From Linnemannia schmuckeri (taxonomy: Eukaryota; Mortierellomycota; Mortierellomycetes; Mortierellales; Mortierellaceae): DNA of 64,000 bases. The stretch is taken from the NCBI GenBank assembly GCA_029449235.1, contig JANATG010000004.1:1674001-1738000 (forward strand), in the 5' to 3' direction. Shown here piece by piece: positions 13,118-25,381 of this stretch (positions are counted from its first letter, which is position 1; each line of letters opens with the position of its first letter). A program made the translations under genes and the position numbers. A model generated the notes under the pieces. The model had not been told where the DNA came from and did not search any database. It was given only the letters and a program-made list of their open reading frames with translations.

Positions 13118-14739
13118 GTTGGATGGTGAAAAGGATAGAGGAGAAGAAAGAGGTATGCAAAATCAATTGGATATTGGGCCAACTGTTTTTGCAGGCAAAG
13201 TGGAAATACCTATTGAGAAGAAAGAAGAAAGAAGGACGAGCAAGAAAGGGAGGGAGGAAGAAGAAAAAAATTAAGAGAAATAATAAAAATCGATCGTCAG
13301 AGAAAGAGCAAATGGCAAATGGACCCCGAGAAAGGAAAGAGGAGAACAAAAAGCAGAAGACTCTTCTCGAGTCAACAGTGAGCGGGTGCGGGCAACCAAC
13401 TGAAAGAGTAATACCTTCGAAGAAAGAGAGGTCTGACTGTGGGAGAGTTGGCTTTTACTAAGCGATCCATTAGGGATAATAATTAATACTAGTATTTCAG
13501 ATCGGTCGCCACCACCAGCACCATGCTTCAACAAATGCAAGATATGGAACAACAAAAGGGAACAATCAATACCCTTCGGACACAAACAGGCCGAAATGAC
13601 GCCCAGTGCCAGTGATCAGTGTTAGTTGGTACTCGGTCCTTCTGCCTCTCTTCGGACATCTCCTCCGCCTTTGTCCATGGCCTTTCAAAAAAATCCGGAT
13701 TGTTGTTATTCTTTCTCTCTTGCATTCAGGTTGTGGATGTGGTGTGAGTGTCTTTGATGAATGATCTGTTGTCCGTCTGTTGTTTGTGGTTGCACATACA
13801 CAATTCCAAGGGTGCCATCCAAAATTGGCCTCGATGTGTGCTGGTGCTGATCCCCCTTGAGCCTTGTGCTCTTCCTGCCCAAATATGGTTTTGTTGTCGC
13901 CTTTTTTTTCTTATGTCTTTTTTCTTCCTTACCACTTGATGGATGAACTTTTTTTCAAGCAGTTTTTGGTTTTGATCTTATTCTCCACGAGGGAACAAAC
14001 CTGCCGAGTGTCGACACATCAGCCTCGAGGAAAGAGACAAGTTACAATAGCGCATGGGTTCAAACCAGGAGGAAGGGCGGGAATAATCACGCATAAAAAT
14101 TTCTAATCTATGATTATCTTTCCCAGACCTCGTACATACCAGCCCTTTTTTTGTTCTTCCCTGTCGTGTGCACGCGCTGTCAAGTTGGCGGATATGCGCG
14201 AAAAAGGAACTCATCCTGGGAAAATCGCTTCCCTTTTCGACAAGAACCATAGGGACAAAGGAGCCCATTATCCGAAATAATATAAACCAAAAAAAACAGA
14301 GTTTCCTTCGTCTTCACCTTCATCTCTCATAACCTCAAGGTCTCTCATCTCTCTCACTTTATTGCAATATTTTTTATTTGCGCAACTGTGGAGGGCTCCC
14401 AGATACTATCATCATCATGGGCCATGGTTGCCACCCTGTTTTACACCGCGTGCTCTTTTTTTTTTTCCTTTTACACTAGTTTATTTTTGCTTCTCCCTCT
14501 TTCCTCATTCACTTTATTTCCAAGAATGTCGACATGTTCCTGGCAATGCAGACATCGTTAGACCCAACTCTCTCCCCCTCTGCTCTGAAGCCACTCTGCC
14601 TTCACTCTGCATGCATATACATCAGCATGGCGCGCGCCAATTCGTAATATAACAATAGGTACGGAAAAAATGATTGGTCCTTGCTCATTACTGACACTTT
14701 ACGAGCTATGTATAACACACAATGAAAGTCACCTAAACC
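12595..14739. other. Gene-poor interval upstream of the ABCC gene and downstream of alpha-actinin
   Basis: About 2.1 kb with no convincing gene. The ABCC-proximal part (12600-13300) is strongly purine-rich on the plus strand, i.e. a CT-rich leader or promoter for the minus-strand gene, with an A31 run at 13083-13113. The remainder has only short open frames with non-coding composition. A GGTTCAAACC string near 14048 resembles a tRNA B-box, but no tRNA fold surrounds it. Confidence 0.5.
13083..13113. repeat. A31 homopolymer
   Basis: Thirty-one consecutive A on the plus strand in the purine-rich region upstream of the ABCC gene. It reads as poly-T on the coding strand and may act as a nucleosome-excluding tract. 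Confidence 0.85.
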
Positions 14740-17700
14740 CTACTTGCTAAAGACGCTATCGAGGTAAGCTTCATAGTTGTATCCATCGCCAACATCAGAG
14801 TGAGGCATCGTTGAACGGAGGTAGCTCACAACCGCAGGTGGGAGCATCGACTGCTTCAGATCCAACTCTGTCACAAATGGCTTGTCGGCTGCCACCACTC
14901 GGAACGATTCACGGACCTGGTCGGCCGATGTACGATCCTCTGTCACTCCGACCATAAACGTAATGAACTAGGTAGAAAGTAGAGCGATTAAAGACTGTTA
15001 TTAGAAAGTGATCGACAGTGCATCTCGGCGCGTGACCATAAACAGTGAATTTTCATTCGCTCGTGTTTTTTTGTAACGTACCTGTTCAAAAGTGACTTCG
15101 GCGCCTCCTTGGGTGCATTGAACAAACACACCAGCAAATTCATCATCTTCATACATGATACCCAAACTGGCCAATGCGGCGTTGAACTCTGCCGACGACA
15201 AGGAGTTGGTCTGGTTGTTGTCAAAGTGGCGGAAGGTGCTTTCAAACTCTTCCAATTGCGCTGGAGTCAAGTTCGTCATATTACGAGAGACAATCTATTC
15301 ACCACAACGCAAAACAGCGGTGAGAAAAGAAAAGCAAAGCAAATCATTCAAGCAACGCCGTCAACTGACGAAGGAAAAAAATCCCCTGCATAGTCGTCTG
15401 TGCACTTCAGGAAGTAATAAGAGAAAAGACGCGACAAACACAAAAACAACAAAAGCAAACAGAAAATGAGTGTGCCATCTTTCTTCCCATACCTGGTTAG
15501 AGATAAAGGCCGACTTCTTTTGCAAAGCCTGCTCAAGTAATCCAAAATCAAACGAAAGGTCGTCGGCAGAGTAAATGGTGTAGTCGTTCTCCTCAATGTT
15601 GGCCTCGACGCACTGGTCATCCAAGCGCTGAATCTGTTCCAGAGTGTCACCCATGGGTCCAAGACGAGTACCCAGTTGACGAACATGAGCCAATTGCAGC
15701 TATCATCATTCATTTTTTTCATACGCAAGTTATAGGAAATATTAGATCGCGTGATTTTCAAAGGCTGCGCGTTCATTTGTCCTCATTGATCATTCGTCAC
15801 ACATTGGCAAGAGCTAATAACTTACGTCCAAGTCACCATCCAGGAGAGTTAACTCATGCGAGATGCTGTTGACCTTGGCCTGGAAATCGTTCGCCTGCTT
15901 GGCAAAATCATGTCTCAACTTCTCCTTGATGCTAAATTTTAAGAGTTCACAAAAAATATGAAGTGTTAGAGAGGTGTGAACGTCAACAGATCATATTTCC
16001 GAATGCAATATACAACTCGCACGTCCGCAGCAGACACGCCGCTTACTCTCGGATTTTGGCATTGATGAGTCGGTATCTCTTTTCCTCCGAAGCCAGGAGT
16101 TCCTTCCAGAAATGGTCCAGATCCTGTTACAAAGAAAATATATGCACGAACAAAAAAATATGGGATAAAGACAATATCCTGATTAGTACATGCAAGCTTA
16201 GGCATAAAGAAATACACTCATGTAAAACTAGACGTACCTGAAGTGTCAAACCGTGAGGAGGGTGGTATGGCTTTAGCTCATACGTCTTCAGCTTGGTCTG
16301 AATATTACCCAGAAGGGTATCGATATCCCGCTTGTCAGCGACCCACGTACGCTTTAAGGACGTCTTGTAGTTGATAAACTCGATAGACTGTCTCTTTGCA
16401 TCTGCATAATCTCCTCTAAAAGTCGACAACTCCCACTCGGACTTTTTGTTGTCGATAGCTTGCATCAACTATGAGGCGAACATTGCATGAAAGCGAAATG
16501 TTGGTTAGTTAGCCACAGTAAAATAAGCCATAGAGTACGTTTTCGTTACCATACATGGGCATGTTACTTACGGCCTTGACGCGCCTCTCATAGTCATTCT
16601 CCATGGACCAGACAGACTCCATGACCTCTGCAAACTTGGCGACGCGACGACCAGCAGTGTCGACCTTGCCGAGCTCGGAAAAGGCGTGGAAATATTGCGC
16701 GACGTAGGTCATGATAGAGCGCTCATCTGGCTTTGTGATATCGCACACATCTTCTACATCAAGCAGCTTAGGAATGCTCAAGTGCTCCTCCGCGACATCA
16801 AAGGCCAGCTGAGTGTTGCGATGTCTATCCGACTTGTCCAGCGAATCAAAGTCCAGAAGGTCGGGGCGGTGGCGATGAATCAATGCACAGCTATCACACA
16901 ACCACATTCAAGCCATATGTGTAAGTAACATTGACTTCTGACACAAGCACTCGACACAAGATAACCGCTATTGTTTTAATTGTTCATGAAGATATCACTT
17001 ACAATGCCAAGCCATCAGCCCAACTGTATGTAAAGTCACGGACATTGACTTCTTGGTAAGGTGCGGTCTTGCGCTGGCACCAAAGCAACAAACCCTCCTT
17101 GGCACTCAAACCCTCCTCACTAGAGAGTGGAAAAAAGGTGCGTGATAACAGATGCATTAGACGGATGTACATCAACACAGCCTGCATCCAATGCTGATAT
17201 GAAGAGGTGACCGGAGACTTACTTAATATCGGCGATAGTGAATCTTAGAATAAGAGTCCAGATCATTCCCAAGATCAACTTGAGGTTCTCGTCCACAATA
17301 TCTTCAGGGAGAGAGACAGCTTGATCAGAACATGCGCTTTTCTTATTCACATAAATCAGAAACACACAAATCAACAACCTCCTGACTCTGCAATATATAT
17401 AAAATACTTACCCTCAGCTCCGATGTTGGTCAGGTTGACTCCACGTTGGCGGATGAACTCGAGGCACTTGTTGACGTTTTCGACCTTCTGGATGCGCATT
17501 CGGGAGACTTTGTTGTATCGGCCGAGACTGGCATCTCCAATGATTTCCTATTAAATGCATTAGTCGATGGTTATGCATCGGTGCATCATCAGTATCGGTT
17601 TAAATCTCTTTTTCTTTCCGCTTTGTTCTTCATATAGGATCATCGACAAACATACCAAGAGTTGGATCAGGGGGACACCGTCAGACAGCTGGAGAAGGTT

Positions 17701-18574
17701 AGCGATCTCTTGATGGCGACCGGCGCTAAGCTTTGTGTTCACCCTAAATTGTACGTTCCATTGTCAACAGATCAGTGAGGAGGATCAATCATGCAGTTCA
17801 GTGCCTCTGATCGGATGTTGATGCATAAAAACGACACAAGAGTGCTTACCATTTTGTGAAGGCTGTCAGATTCCAGCCAAGAACGGAGAAGAAATAAGAG
17901 AAACGACATCACCCGTTCAATATGGTTCAATTGGTCAGTCAGGTACACAAGACAAGTGTTGAGGTACAAAAGCCCAAAACAACAAGCAAAAATAAACAAG
18001 GGTTCCCGTCAACGGTTCATAATCCAGTCGTGACATCATTTGTAGCTGTGTGATTGGCCGGCGGTGGGAGGGTCTGGCTCAACATTAACCCCTGTCCCCC
18101 ATTATTTATCAAAAAGCGTCACTTGTTCCCCGCGCGTGTGTTCAAGTGTTCGTTCTTGCCGCGCCTGTCCTTTTCTTTACCATGGCTGAATGAGACGACT
18201 TACTCTTTTGCTGGACAGTCTCCCATGTCTTGTCCATAACCTTGGCTACATGTGAGCGAATGACAGAGGGTCAAAGAAAGTAACTCGTTGTTAATGTGCA
18301 GCTCGTTGAATTTTCCACGCTTTTGTTCCGCTTGCTTGGCGGTCGTCTGTTTTTTGTTGTGTGCACTCTTGCTGACAATAAAAAGGTCACTGAAAGTTCA
18401 GTTGAAAAGCAATCAAAGGCGAAAAACTTGTGGTATCCCACCTATTCTTCTTCCGTAAGGGTGAAGATAGAAGATAACTCCTGGGAAGAATAGAACTGTG
18501 AAGGAGGGTGCACGCGTACCTGTGTCTTCGACAACCTGGTTGGCTGCACTTGAGGGATTGAAAGCGTTTGACAT
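14740..18574 (-). CDS. ain1: Alpha-actinin, short fungal type
   Basis: F-actin cross-linker of the cytokinetic ring and actin bundles. Fourteen exons (5' to 3'): 18520-18574, 18204-18245, 17850-17862, 17656-17743, 17412-17547, 17223-17301, 17003-17119, 16572-16890, 16238-16468, 16047-16123, 15826-15931, 15493-15699, 15082-15294, 14740-14967; 636 residues, all phases consistent. Domains: tandem calponin-homology domains (about 20-250; WETVQQKTFTKWVNTKL in CH1, SWADGLAFCALIHRHRPDLL in CH2), a short helical rod (about 255-490, shorter than the four spectrin repeats of animal alpha-actinin), then EF-hands (about 500-636). One EF loop, DNNQTNSLSSAE, keeps ligand positions 1, 3, 5 and 12, so it may bind calcium. 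Length is close to S. pombe Ain1. The third exon is only 13 nt. Confidence 0.92.
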
Positions 18575-19023
18575 GATTGTAGGCGTGAGATATCGACGCG
18601 GAGGCGAGGTGCTGGGTGTCGGTCTTTGATGTATGTATCGGTGTTTATTGTTGGCTGTTAGTTGATGGTTGTTGGTTTGTTGGAGTGGAGTTGGGATGGT
18701 TGAGAAGGTACGTGCGTGTATGTGTGTGTATAGAAGGAATTGAAGGAGAAAGAAGAGGAAAATAGAAAGCGGAAGGCGGAAGATGAATTTGGCTGCAGGA
18801 GGGAAGGTGCTTCTTGTCAATTAGAGAAGTGGTCAATAAGAGATAAGTGGCTTGTCCTAAAGAGGATCCTTTTTCTTTCCTTTCCTCCCTCTCCCGAAGA
18901 AGTCAGCAGTCACTCGGACTTGCTGTTTTGGCCAAATTGTTTATTTGAAGAGGGCAATTTCTCCTTTCTTGTCCAACCCTCACCTTCTCTTCTCTTCCCT
19001 CCACTCCTGCCACACGTCCGACC
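18575..19023. promoter_or_regulatory. Shared promoter of alpha-actinin (-) and mitochondrial EF-Tu (+)
   Basis: 449 bp between divergent start codons. A CT-rich block (about 18868-19020) leads directly into the EF-Tu ATG. The alpha-actinin side is CA/TC-rich on its coding strand. No obvious TATA box. Confidence 0.45.
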
Positions 19024-21312
19024 ATGTTTTCCCTCCGTGCTGCTCAAAGACTCGGCTCCAAGGTTACCCCTTGCTCCCAGCGCTGCCTCTCGACCCTCGG
19101 TCGTAGCAGTAAGTCTCCTCTTCTACCTCTTGCTACTCGTATATAGTACCCTTCCACACGCCCTAAAACATACTCTCGCGTTCCTGGATGTGTTTCCGAC
19201 GAGACACACAGGTCCCACGCCCTCTTTTGCACCCCCTATTCTCTCTCATTCCACCACAATTACACCTCCCGCTTCCCTGACCCTCGCAGTTTATTCGAGA
19301 TCTCCTTTTCTATTATTTTCTGACGTTCGCACATGGTGTCAACATGCACAGTAGCAACTTTATTGTTGTCCTTCATTCCTAAATTGATCTTTTAGCAAAC
19401 GATCAAGATCTCATAGCGGTAAATGGCGCACAGAGGAGCAGCAATAACTGATCGATCTTCTTTTTTCACCCCTTGTTTTTGAAAATAGTGCTCGCCACCA
19501 ACCCCGCCTCGGTTGCCCAGAAGGTCGCCGTAAGTAGAGATCCAAACCGGATCGACTTTCGAGATAGGAAAGCTATCCGATCTATGGATTAGTTTGTCAG
19601 TTACTCTATTTGCTAACGCCATGGTTATATTATGCTCCTTTCAATGTGATAGTCGACCTTGGTTCAGACCTCGGCTGTTCGCACTGCCTTGACTGTCCCC
19701 CGCATGGTTGTTCGCCGCACCATGGCCACTGACGGAAAGTTCTCCCGCTCCAAGCCTCACGTCAACATTGGAACCATCGGCCACGTCGATCACGGAAAGA
19801 CTACCTTGACTGCTGCCATCACCAAGACCCTCGCCACCTTGGGTCAGGCCGAGTTCAAGGACTACAACCAGATCGACAAGGCTCCCGAGGAGAAGGCCAG
19901 AGGTATCACCATCTCGACCGCCCACGTCGAGTACGAGACCCAGAACAGACATTATGCCCACGTCGACTGCCCTGGACACGCTGATTACATCAAGAACATG
20001 ATCACTGGTGCTGCCCAGGTATGCACTTTTTTTTTTTTTTTTTTTTTTTTTTTTAGCAACTCATACCTGAATGACTTACTTGAGTAGCGCGCCATGGACT
20101 CTTTCCTAACAACTAGGTTTGCTTTTTTTTACGCCTATAGATGGATGGTGCTATCATTGTCGTCGCCGCCACTGATGGTCAGATGCCCCAGACCCGTGAG
20201 CACTTGTTGCTCGCCAAGCAGGTCGGTATCCAGAAGTTGGTCGTCTTCATCAACAAGGTCGATGCCGTTGATGATCCTGAGATGTTGGAGCTTGTCGACA
20301 TGGAGATGCGCGATGTCCTCACCACTTACGGTTTCGACGGTGAGAACACCCCTATCATCATGGGATCTGCTCTCTGCGCCTTGGAGGGTCGCCAGAAGGA
20401 GATTGGTGAGGATGCCATTATGAAGCTCATGGAAGCTGTCGACACCCACATTGACACCCCCGTCCGTGACTTCGACAAGCCTTTCTTGATGCCCGTCGAG
20501 GGTAAGTTTTTTTGAGTTGTGTATAGGAACAGGACTGAAAGTTTACTTTTCGCTTCTTTTTGGGCGTGTGAAATATGGACGACAGTGGATAGAAGTGATA
20601 TTATTATCGACCAATTGCAGTTTAGTAACATCTTCTTTCTTGTGTGTGTCGCGCGAGTAGATGTTTTCTCTATTTCTGGTCGTGGTACCGTCGCCACCGG
20701 CCGTGTCGAGCGTGGTACTATCACCAAGGGTGCCGAAATCGAGGTTGTCGGTATGGGCCCCAGCTTCAAGACCATCTTGACCGGTATTGAGATGTTCCAC
20801 AAGGAGGTAAGAATCTTGATATTTTTTGATCAGGTATTATGCCATTTTTTCACTTTAGTGGCACCACAAGGTAATTAACACTATCCTATTCTTTCGTTCA
20901 TAAATGATAGCTCGACCGTGGTCAAGCTGGTGATAACATGGGTGCTTTGCTCCGTGGTGTCAAGCGTGAGCAGCTCCGCCGTGGCATGGTTCTTGCCCAG
21001 CCCGGCACTGTTAAGGCGTACAAGAAGTTCGCCGCTTCGCTCTACATCTTGACTAAGGATGAGGGTGGACGTCATACTGGATTCTTGAACAACTACCGCC
21101 CTCAGATGTTCGTCCGTACCTCGGATGTCACTGTTACATTGACCCATCCCCCAGAGGAGGAGGATGCCGAGAAGATGGTCTTGCCCGGAGATAACGTCAC
21201 CATGAACTGCGAGCTTACTAACGGAGTCCCATTGGAGAAGGGTCAGCGTTTCACCATTCGTGAGGGTGGCCGTACCGTCGGTACCGGTGTCATCTCTGAA
21301 TTGATTGAGTAA
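19024..21312 (+). CDS. TUF1: Mitochondrial translation elongation factor Tu
   Basis: GTPase that delivers aminoacyl-tRNA to the mitochondrial ribosome. Six exons: 19024-19108, 19489-19529, 19653-20018, 20141-20501, 20661-20806, 20911-21312; 466 residues. The first 65 or so residues are Arg/Ser/Ala-rich and lack acidic residues, as in a mitochondrial presequence spread over three exons. Then come the GTPase motifs: G1 GHVDHGKTT (near 85), RGITI switch I, G3 DCPGHADYIKNM, G4 NKVD, followed by domains 2 and 3 (FSISGRGTVATGRVERG; VMPGDNV-like PGDNVTM near the end). Codon use is strongly biased (GTC, ACC, AAG), consistent with high expression. Intron 3 contains T28. AATAAA occurs about 70 bp after the stop. 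Confidence 0.97.
20027..20054. repeat. T28 homopolymer inside an EF-Tu intron
   Basis: Twenty-eight T directly downstream of the donor of the third intron of the EF-Tu gene. It is far from the acceptor, so it is not an ordinary polypyrimidine tract. Confidence 0.85.
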
Positions 21313-22316
21313 ATCACACCAGGACCCTTTTGCGTGCATTGGGAGGGAAGTTGTCGTTTTAGATCGCGAGCATATCATCTGTAGAATAAACTTTTTTAAC
21401 ACACTAAGCAACGATTTACAGCACAAATCCAGGTCTAGGGCTATGTGTGATGCATTTCAGGCACACACCATTTTTACACGATGGTCGAATATGCAGTTGT
21501 AGGGCCGAATGTAGGAAGAAGAGCGGGTTTACCACTATACGCATGAGGATCATTGTGATGTGCAAGCCACGAAACGGCTGTTACTGTTTGAGAGCAAAAC
21601 AACAAAGGTACAGTGAGTGAGGTGAGCAAGAAGAGAGAAAGAAAAAAAGAACCAAGAGAGGGCTGAGAGCAACTACGACCACACACAACTGACCGCCTGT
21701 AGGAGTGGTATCAACCAGCAACAACGACAACATCAACAACAGCAACAGCACCAAAGAGAGAGAAAAAAATGGCGAGCTGTGGATGATTGTGAGTGCGTGA
21801 GGAATATGTTCACCCTAAGTGGGTGTCATCGTGTCTAGTTTGGATGCTGGAGCTGGAGTTGTTGTCTCTGCTGTTGGCGGTGTTGTTTAACACATCCTGT
21901 TATCCAATGGCTCGCTGCTATCGCTCCCTCTGAGCAAGCAGTTGCAGGAGTTGCAGTTGCTTTTGTTGTTGTTTGTGCCTGACTCGCATACAAGTAACTT
22001 GAATGCATGTCTGTTGTGCAGCTGTTGTTCTTGACCCACACTTTTTTTCCTAATATTTTTATCCCTTCCCTGCCACACCCTTTTCCCTCTTCTCTGTCCC
22101 TTTTCTCATCCTTTTCCTTCTCTCCCCTTTTAGCTTTTTTCTTTTCTTTCATCCACCTCTTTTCTTCCATCCTTCTTTCCCTTCCTTCATCGTCCCCAGT
22201 CTACTCTGTCCCCGCTTCCCCACTTGTCCCGTGGCACTCATCCTTCATCCGGCATCCTGTCCCTCTCACACCTTCCCTCGCTCAAGAGCCCGTTCCCTTA
22301 GCCTAGCCCATCCACC
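21313..22316. promoter_or_regulatory. Spacer with CT-rich promoter of the Hsp70-like gene
   Basis: 1.0 kb between two plus-strand genes. The first part is EF-Tu 3' flank. From about 22030 to 22310 the plus strand is almost pure pyrimidine with scattered CCC/TTCC blocks, the style of promoter or 5' UTR seen before other genes in this window. CAA/CAG-rich simple sequence lies at 21715-21760. No gene seen. Confidence 0.45.
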
Positions 22317-25300
22317 ATGGCCGCAAGGCCAATATCCTACACAACGGGTCGTCCCAACATGTACCCTCCCCAGCCGCAACCACAGCCCCTCTACCATCCT
22401 CAACATCAACAACAGCAACATGTGGCCCACCAAAGACCCATCCAGCAGCAGCAATATCTCCCACAACAACAGCAGCATCGCCCAGTCTACTCGACTCCAC
22501 AGCATCAACACCAGCAGCAGTTTATGCCGCCCCATATGCAACAGCAGTTTCAGCAACAGCAAGCCGTCATGTCTCCTCGGCCCCAGCAGTTTATTCTCCA
22601 ACGGCCTACCTTGATGCCTGCCCCTTCTTTACCCTCGATGCCGATCCCTCAACAACAACAAATACAGCAAAGACCCGGTGCGCCACCCCCTTTTAATCCT
22701 AATCCTAATATTCTTCCAGGTCAAGTTGTAGGCCTCCCACCAGGCGCGGTCGTGCCTGGCGGTGGTGGGCAGCCCTTTGTTCTTCGAACCCCTTCCTTGG
22801 GCGCCGCGCCTAGTGTAAGTTTAGCGGGGGCACCTCCTGGTGCTATGGTCAACCCTGGATTTAGGCCCGTCATGATGCGACCCCCAGGAGCTGTGTTTAC
22901 CTCAGGACCACCCGCTGTGATCTCGTCGCCCGGTCTTGCAAGGATGCCTGTTGCTATTGCCACTGGAGGAATGCGACCTGTTTTTATTGGTAAGGAACCT
23001 CTCGTACAAACTCAACAAACAAGCAAGACGGCCAGACATGTACTTGAAAGTTTAGGATTGCAAAGAGAGAGAGCCGGTCAGGAGGAAGAAAAAACGTAAA
23101 AACGGATACACCTGCTGGAAGTGGTCGATTCTCAAAAAAAAAAAAAAAAAAAAAAGAAAAAACTAGGGCGTTAACAAAAAACATAACAGAAATAACACGA
23201 CTTGTCTGGCAGAAATACTTCCGAGGAAAAAAAAATGGCACTTACTGTCTCTAGAAAAAAAAAAAAGCGGCAAAAGAAAAGATAACAATGGAAAAGCCAT
23301 GGGCGTGTTTCTTTTTTTTTTTTTTTTTTTTTTTTTTTGGTTTGTTTGTCACCCTAATAATATACTTTTTTTTGCTTGAAAATTTTACAGCCGCTGGACC
23401 ACCCAGTATTATCAAGAACCCACTGAGGACAAAGGCCCTTCTGGAACGACCCGTACCTGTCATTAATGTAAGGACAGAAGCAAAGATAATAGAAAGAAAA
23501 CGCGACAACCCTCTTCTGAATCGTTCGAAATTGAGCAGGATAGTGACAACAACTAGAATCTGAACCCTCTCTTATGGCTCCACTCTGTCAGGAAACTCCA
23601 TTTTCTTCCGTTCTTACCCTTGGGTAACATTCGCTCACGGTGTCTTACATACTCTCTTGTTTTGCTACCCGTCCCTTAGATCAAACAAAAGACCAACACC
23701 TTGCTCTCGAACTTCTGGGGCGATGACATAGATATCACCAAGGATGGACGGATTATCGACCGCTCAACGGAATCACCCAACGGCAGTGAAAAGAAGCAGC
23801 GCTCTCGACAGACAGGCATTGTGGTTGGCATTGACTTTGGAAACACCTTTACAGGTGTGTCGTATGCTCACCAGGGCGATGGCGAAATGATCGACGTTGT
23901 CAAATGGTAACGACGCCCCGAGTTATCTTGATCTTATCGTACTTTTGCTCTTCTTGTTGTTCTTTTGAGCACTTTCCAACTGAAATGAAAGAACAAATGA
24001 GCTAACCTATGCGTATTTTTTCTCACCTTTTCTCGGAAACATGACGACGACATCGACAACAAACAAAAAAGGCCGAGACACTTGAATGCATATGCAAAGG
24101 TGCCAACGGTCAGCTTGTACAAGACCAACGACAACAAGGGGCTGGTCGACTGGGGCTCGTCTGCATTGGCCAACTACAAGCGGTCCAAGACAGATCAGAT
24201 CTTGGTTCGGGATTACAAGCTGCTCCTCTTTGACCAGAACGCTCGGGGCCGTCTCGACAATGGACTTCATCTGACGGACGTCCTGACCCAGTATCTTGGG
24301 AGCATCCATCGCCATCTCATGGAAGAAGTCAATAAGTCCCAGGTCCTGGCTGCAGAGTCTGTGCCGATCCACTACTGTATCACGGTCCCACAGGCATGGA
24401 CACTGCCGACGCGCGAGTTGATCTTGAGGTGTTATGTTGAGGCCGGTATCATTCTCCAGACGCCTGCACCCAACATGACTGTTATTACAGAGGCGGAGGC
24501 TGCAGCGACGTACTGTCGGGAGAACTGCGAGGAGTTTGATTCGCTCAAGGATGGCGAGATCTTTATGATCTGCGATGCAGGTGGATTGACGACCAACGTG
24601 ACAGTGTTTCGGGTTGACGATGCGTTGGGCGTGCGCCAGTTTGTCCGGATGTCGAGTTCTCATGCCGAGAACTGTGGATCAGTGATGCTGGATCGCAAGT
24701 TTAGAGAGTTGATCCTTTCGAAACTCGCAGGGTTAGACATTGACGCCAAGCCGCAGCGTCAGAAAGCGTTTGAAACGTTGCTGGAGGGATTTGGAGAGAT
24801 CAAGTCACAGTTTGATGCCACCTCGAGTGATGAGGTCAAGCATATCTCGGTCCCGATGGGTCTGGATGTTAAGGAGTTGCAGCCCGTTCCCGAGTGGCTT
24901 GAGGACGAGTACATGGCTTTGATGGGTCAGGAGCTGTGCGCGGTTGTGTTTGATCCGGAAGTGGAGAAGGTGCTGGAGTTAATCGATAAAGAGTCCAAGA
25001 ACCACCCGATCTGTGCGGGACTCTTTATGGTCGGAGGATTTGGCGCCAACAAATACTTGCTGGACAAATTGGTCTCGTCGACCAAAAAGAACATGGCCAA
25101 TGGTGGTGGTGGGAATGGCACGGACTCGAAGAGGTCGTCGGTCGTTAATGGATTGGCGGGCTCAATGTCGGACATGAGTCTCAATGGTGGTGCAAACGGA
25201 CATCACAGCCCGGGCATCATCAAGAAGGTCGTCATGGTCAAGAAGGCTGAACTCGCCGTGGCTCGTGGCGCTGTCATCTATGGCCTTAAGAGCGCGTCCC

Positions 25301-25323
25301 AGCATACCAAAGCATTCTTATAA
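22317..25323 (+). CDS. Gln/Pro-rich protein fused to HSPA12-like Hsp70 ATPase domain
   Basis: Four exons: 22317-22989, 23391-23467, 23680-23906, 24072-25323; phases 1, 0 and 2 all close, 742 residues. Residues 1-225 are Gln/Pro/His-rich then Gly/Pro-rich, prion-like, with no domain I recognise. From about 295 an Hsp70/actin-fold ATPase begins: phosphate-1 GIDFGNTFTGVSYA, connect-1 VITEAEAAATYC, phosphate-2 ICDAGGLTTNVTVF, adenosine motif VGGFGANKYLL. This pattern, without a classic substrate-binding domain or EEVD tail, fits the HSPA12 branch rather than canonical Hsp70. A linker near the end (25095-25210) is Gly/Asn/Ser-rich. The alternative is two genes, the first ending at 23099 through intron read-through; clean splice sites and W-completing phase argue for one. 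Client or role unknown. Confidence 0.75.
23134..23338. repeat. A22 and T27 homopolymers within one intron
   Basis: A22 at 23134-23155 and T27 at 23312-23338, in the 401-nt first intron of the Hsp70-like gene. On the transcript they could pair into a stem bringing donor and acceptor closer. Confidence 0.75.
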
Positions 25324-25381
25324 TTAAAAAAATCTTTCTTCAAAAAACCATATATTTTTCACGTCTTCTAAGGGGAGGTTT

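Noticed and set aside
12523..13182. 219-codon minus-strand frame upstream of the ABCC gene with a long Phe run
   Set aside because: It is the translation of the poly-T/CT-rich leader; only its last part (from 12594) is considered as a possible start of the transporter.
14020..14110. tRNA-like B-box string GGTTCAAACC
   Set aside because: No matching A-box at the right distance, a poor T-stem and no acceptor-stem pairing.
24007..24663. 218-codon open frame antisense to the Hsp70-like exon
   Set aside because: It lies opposite a well-supported ATPase domain and shows no recognisable motif.
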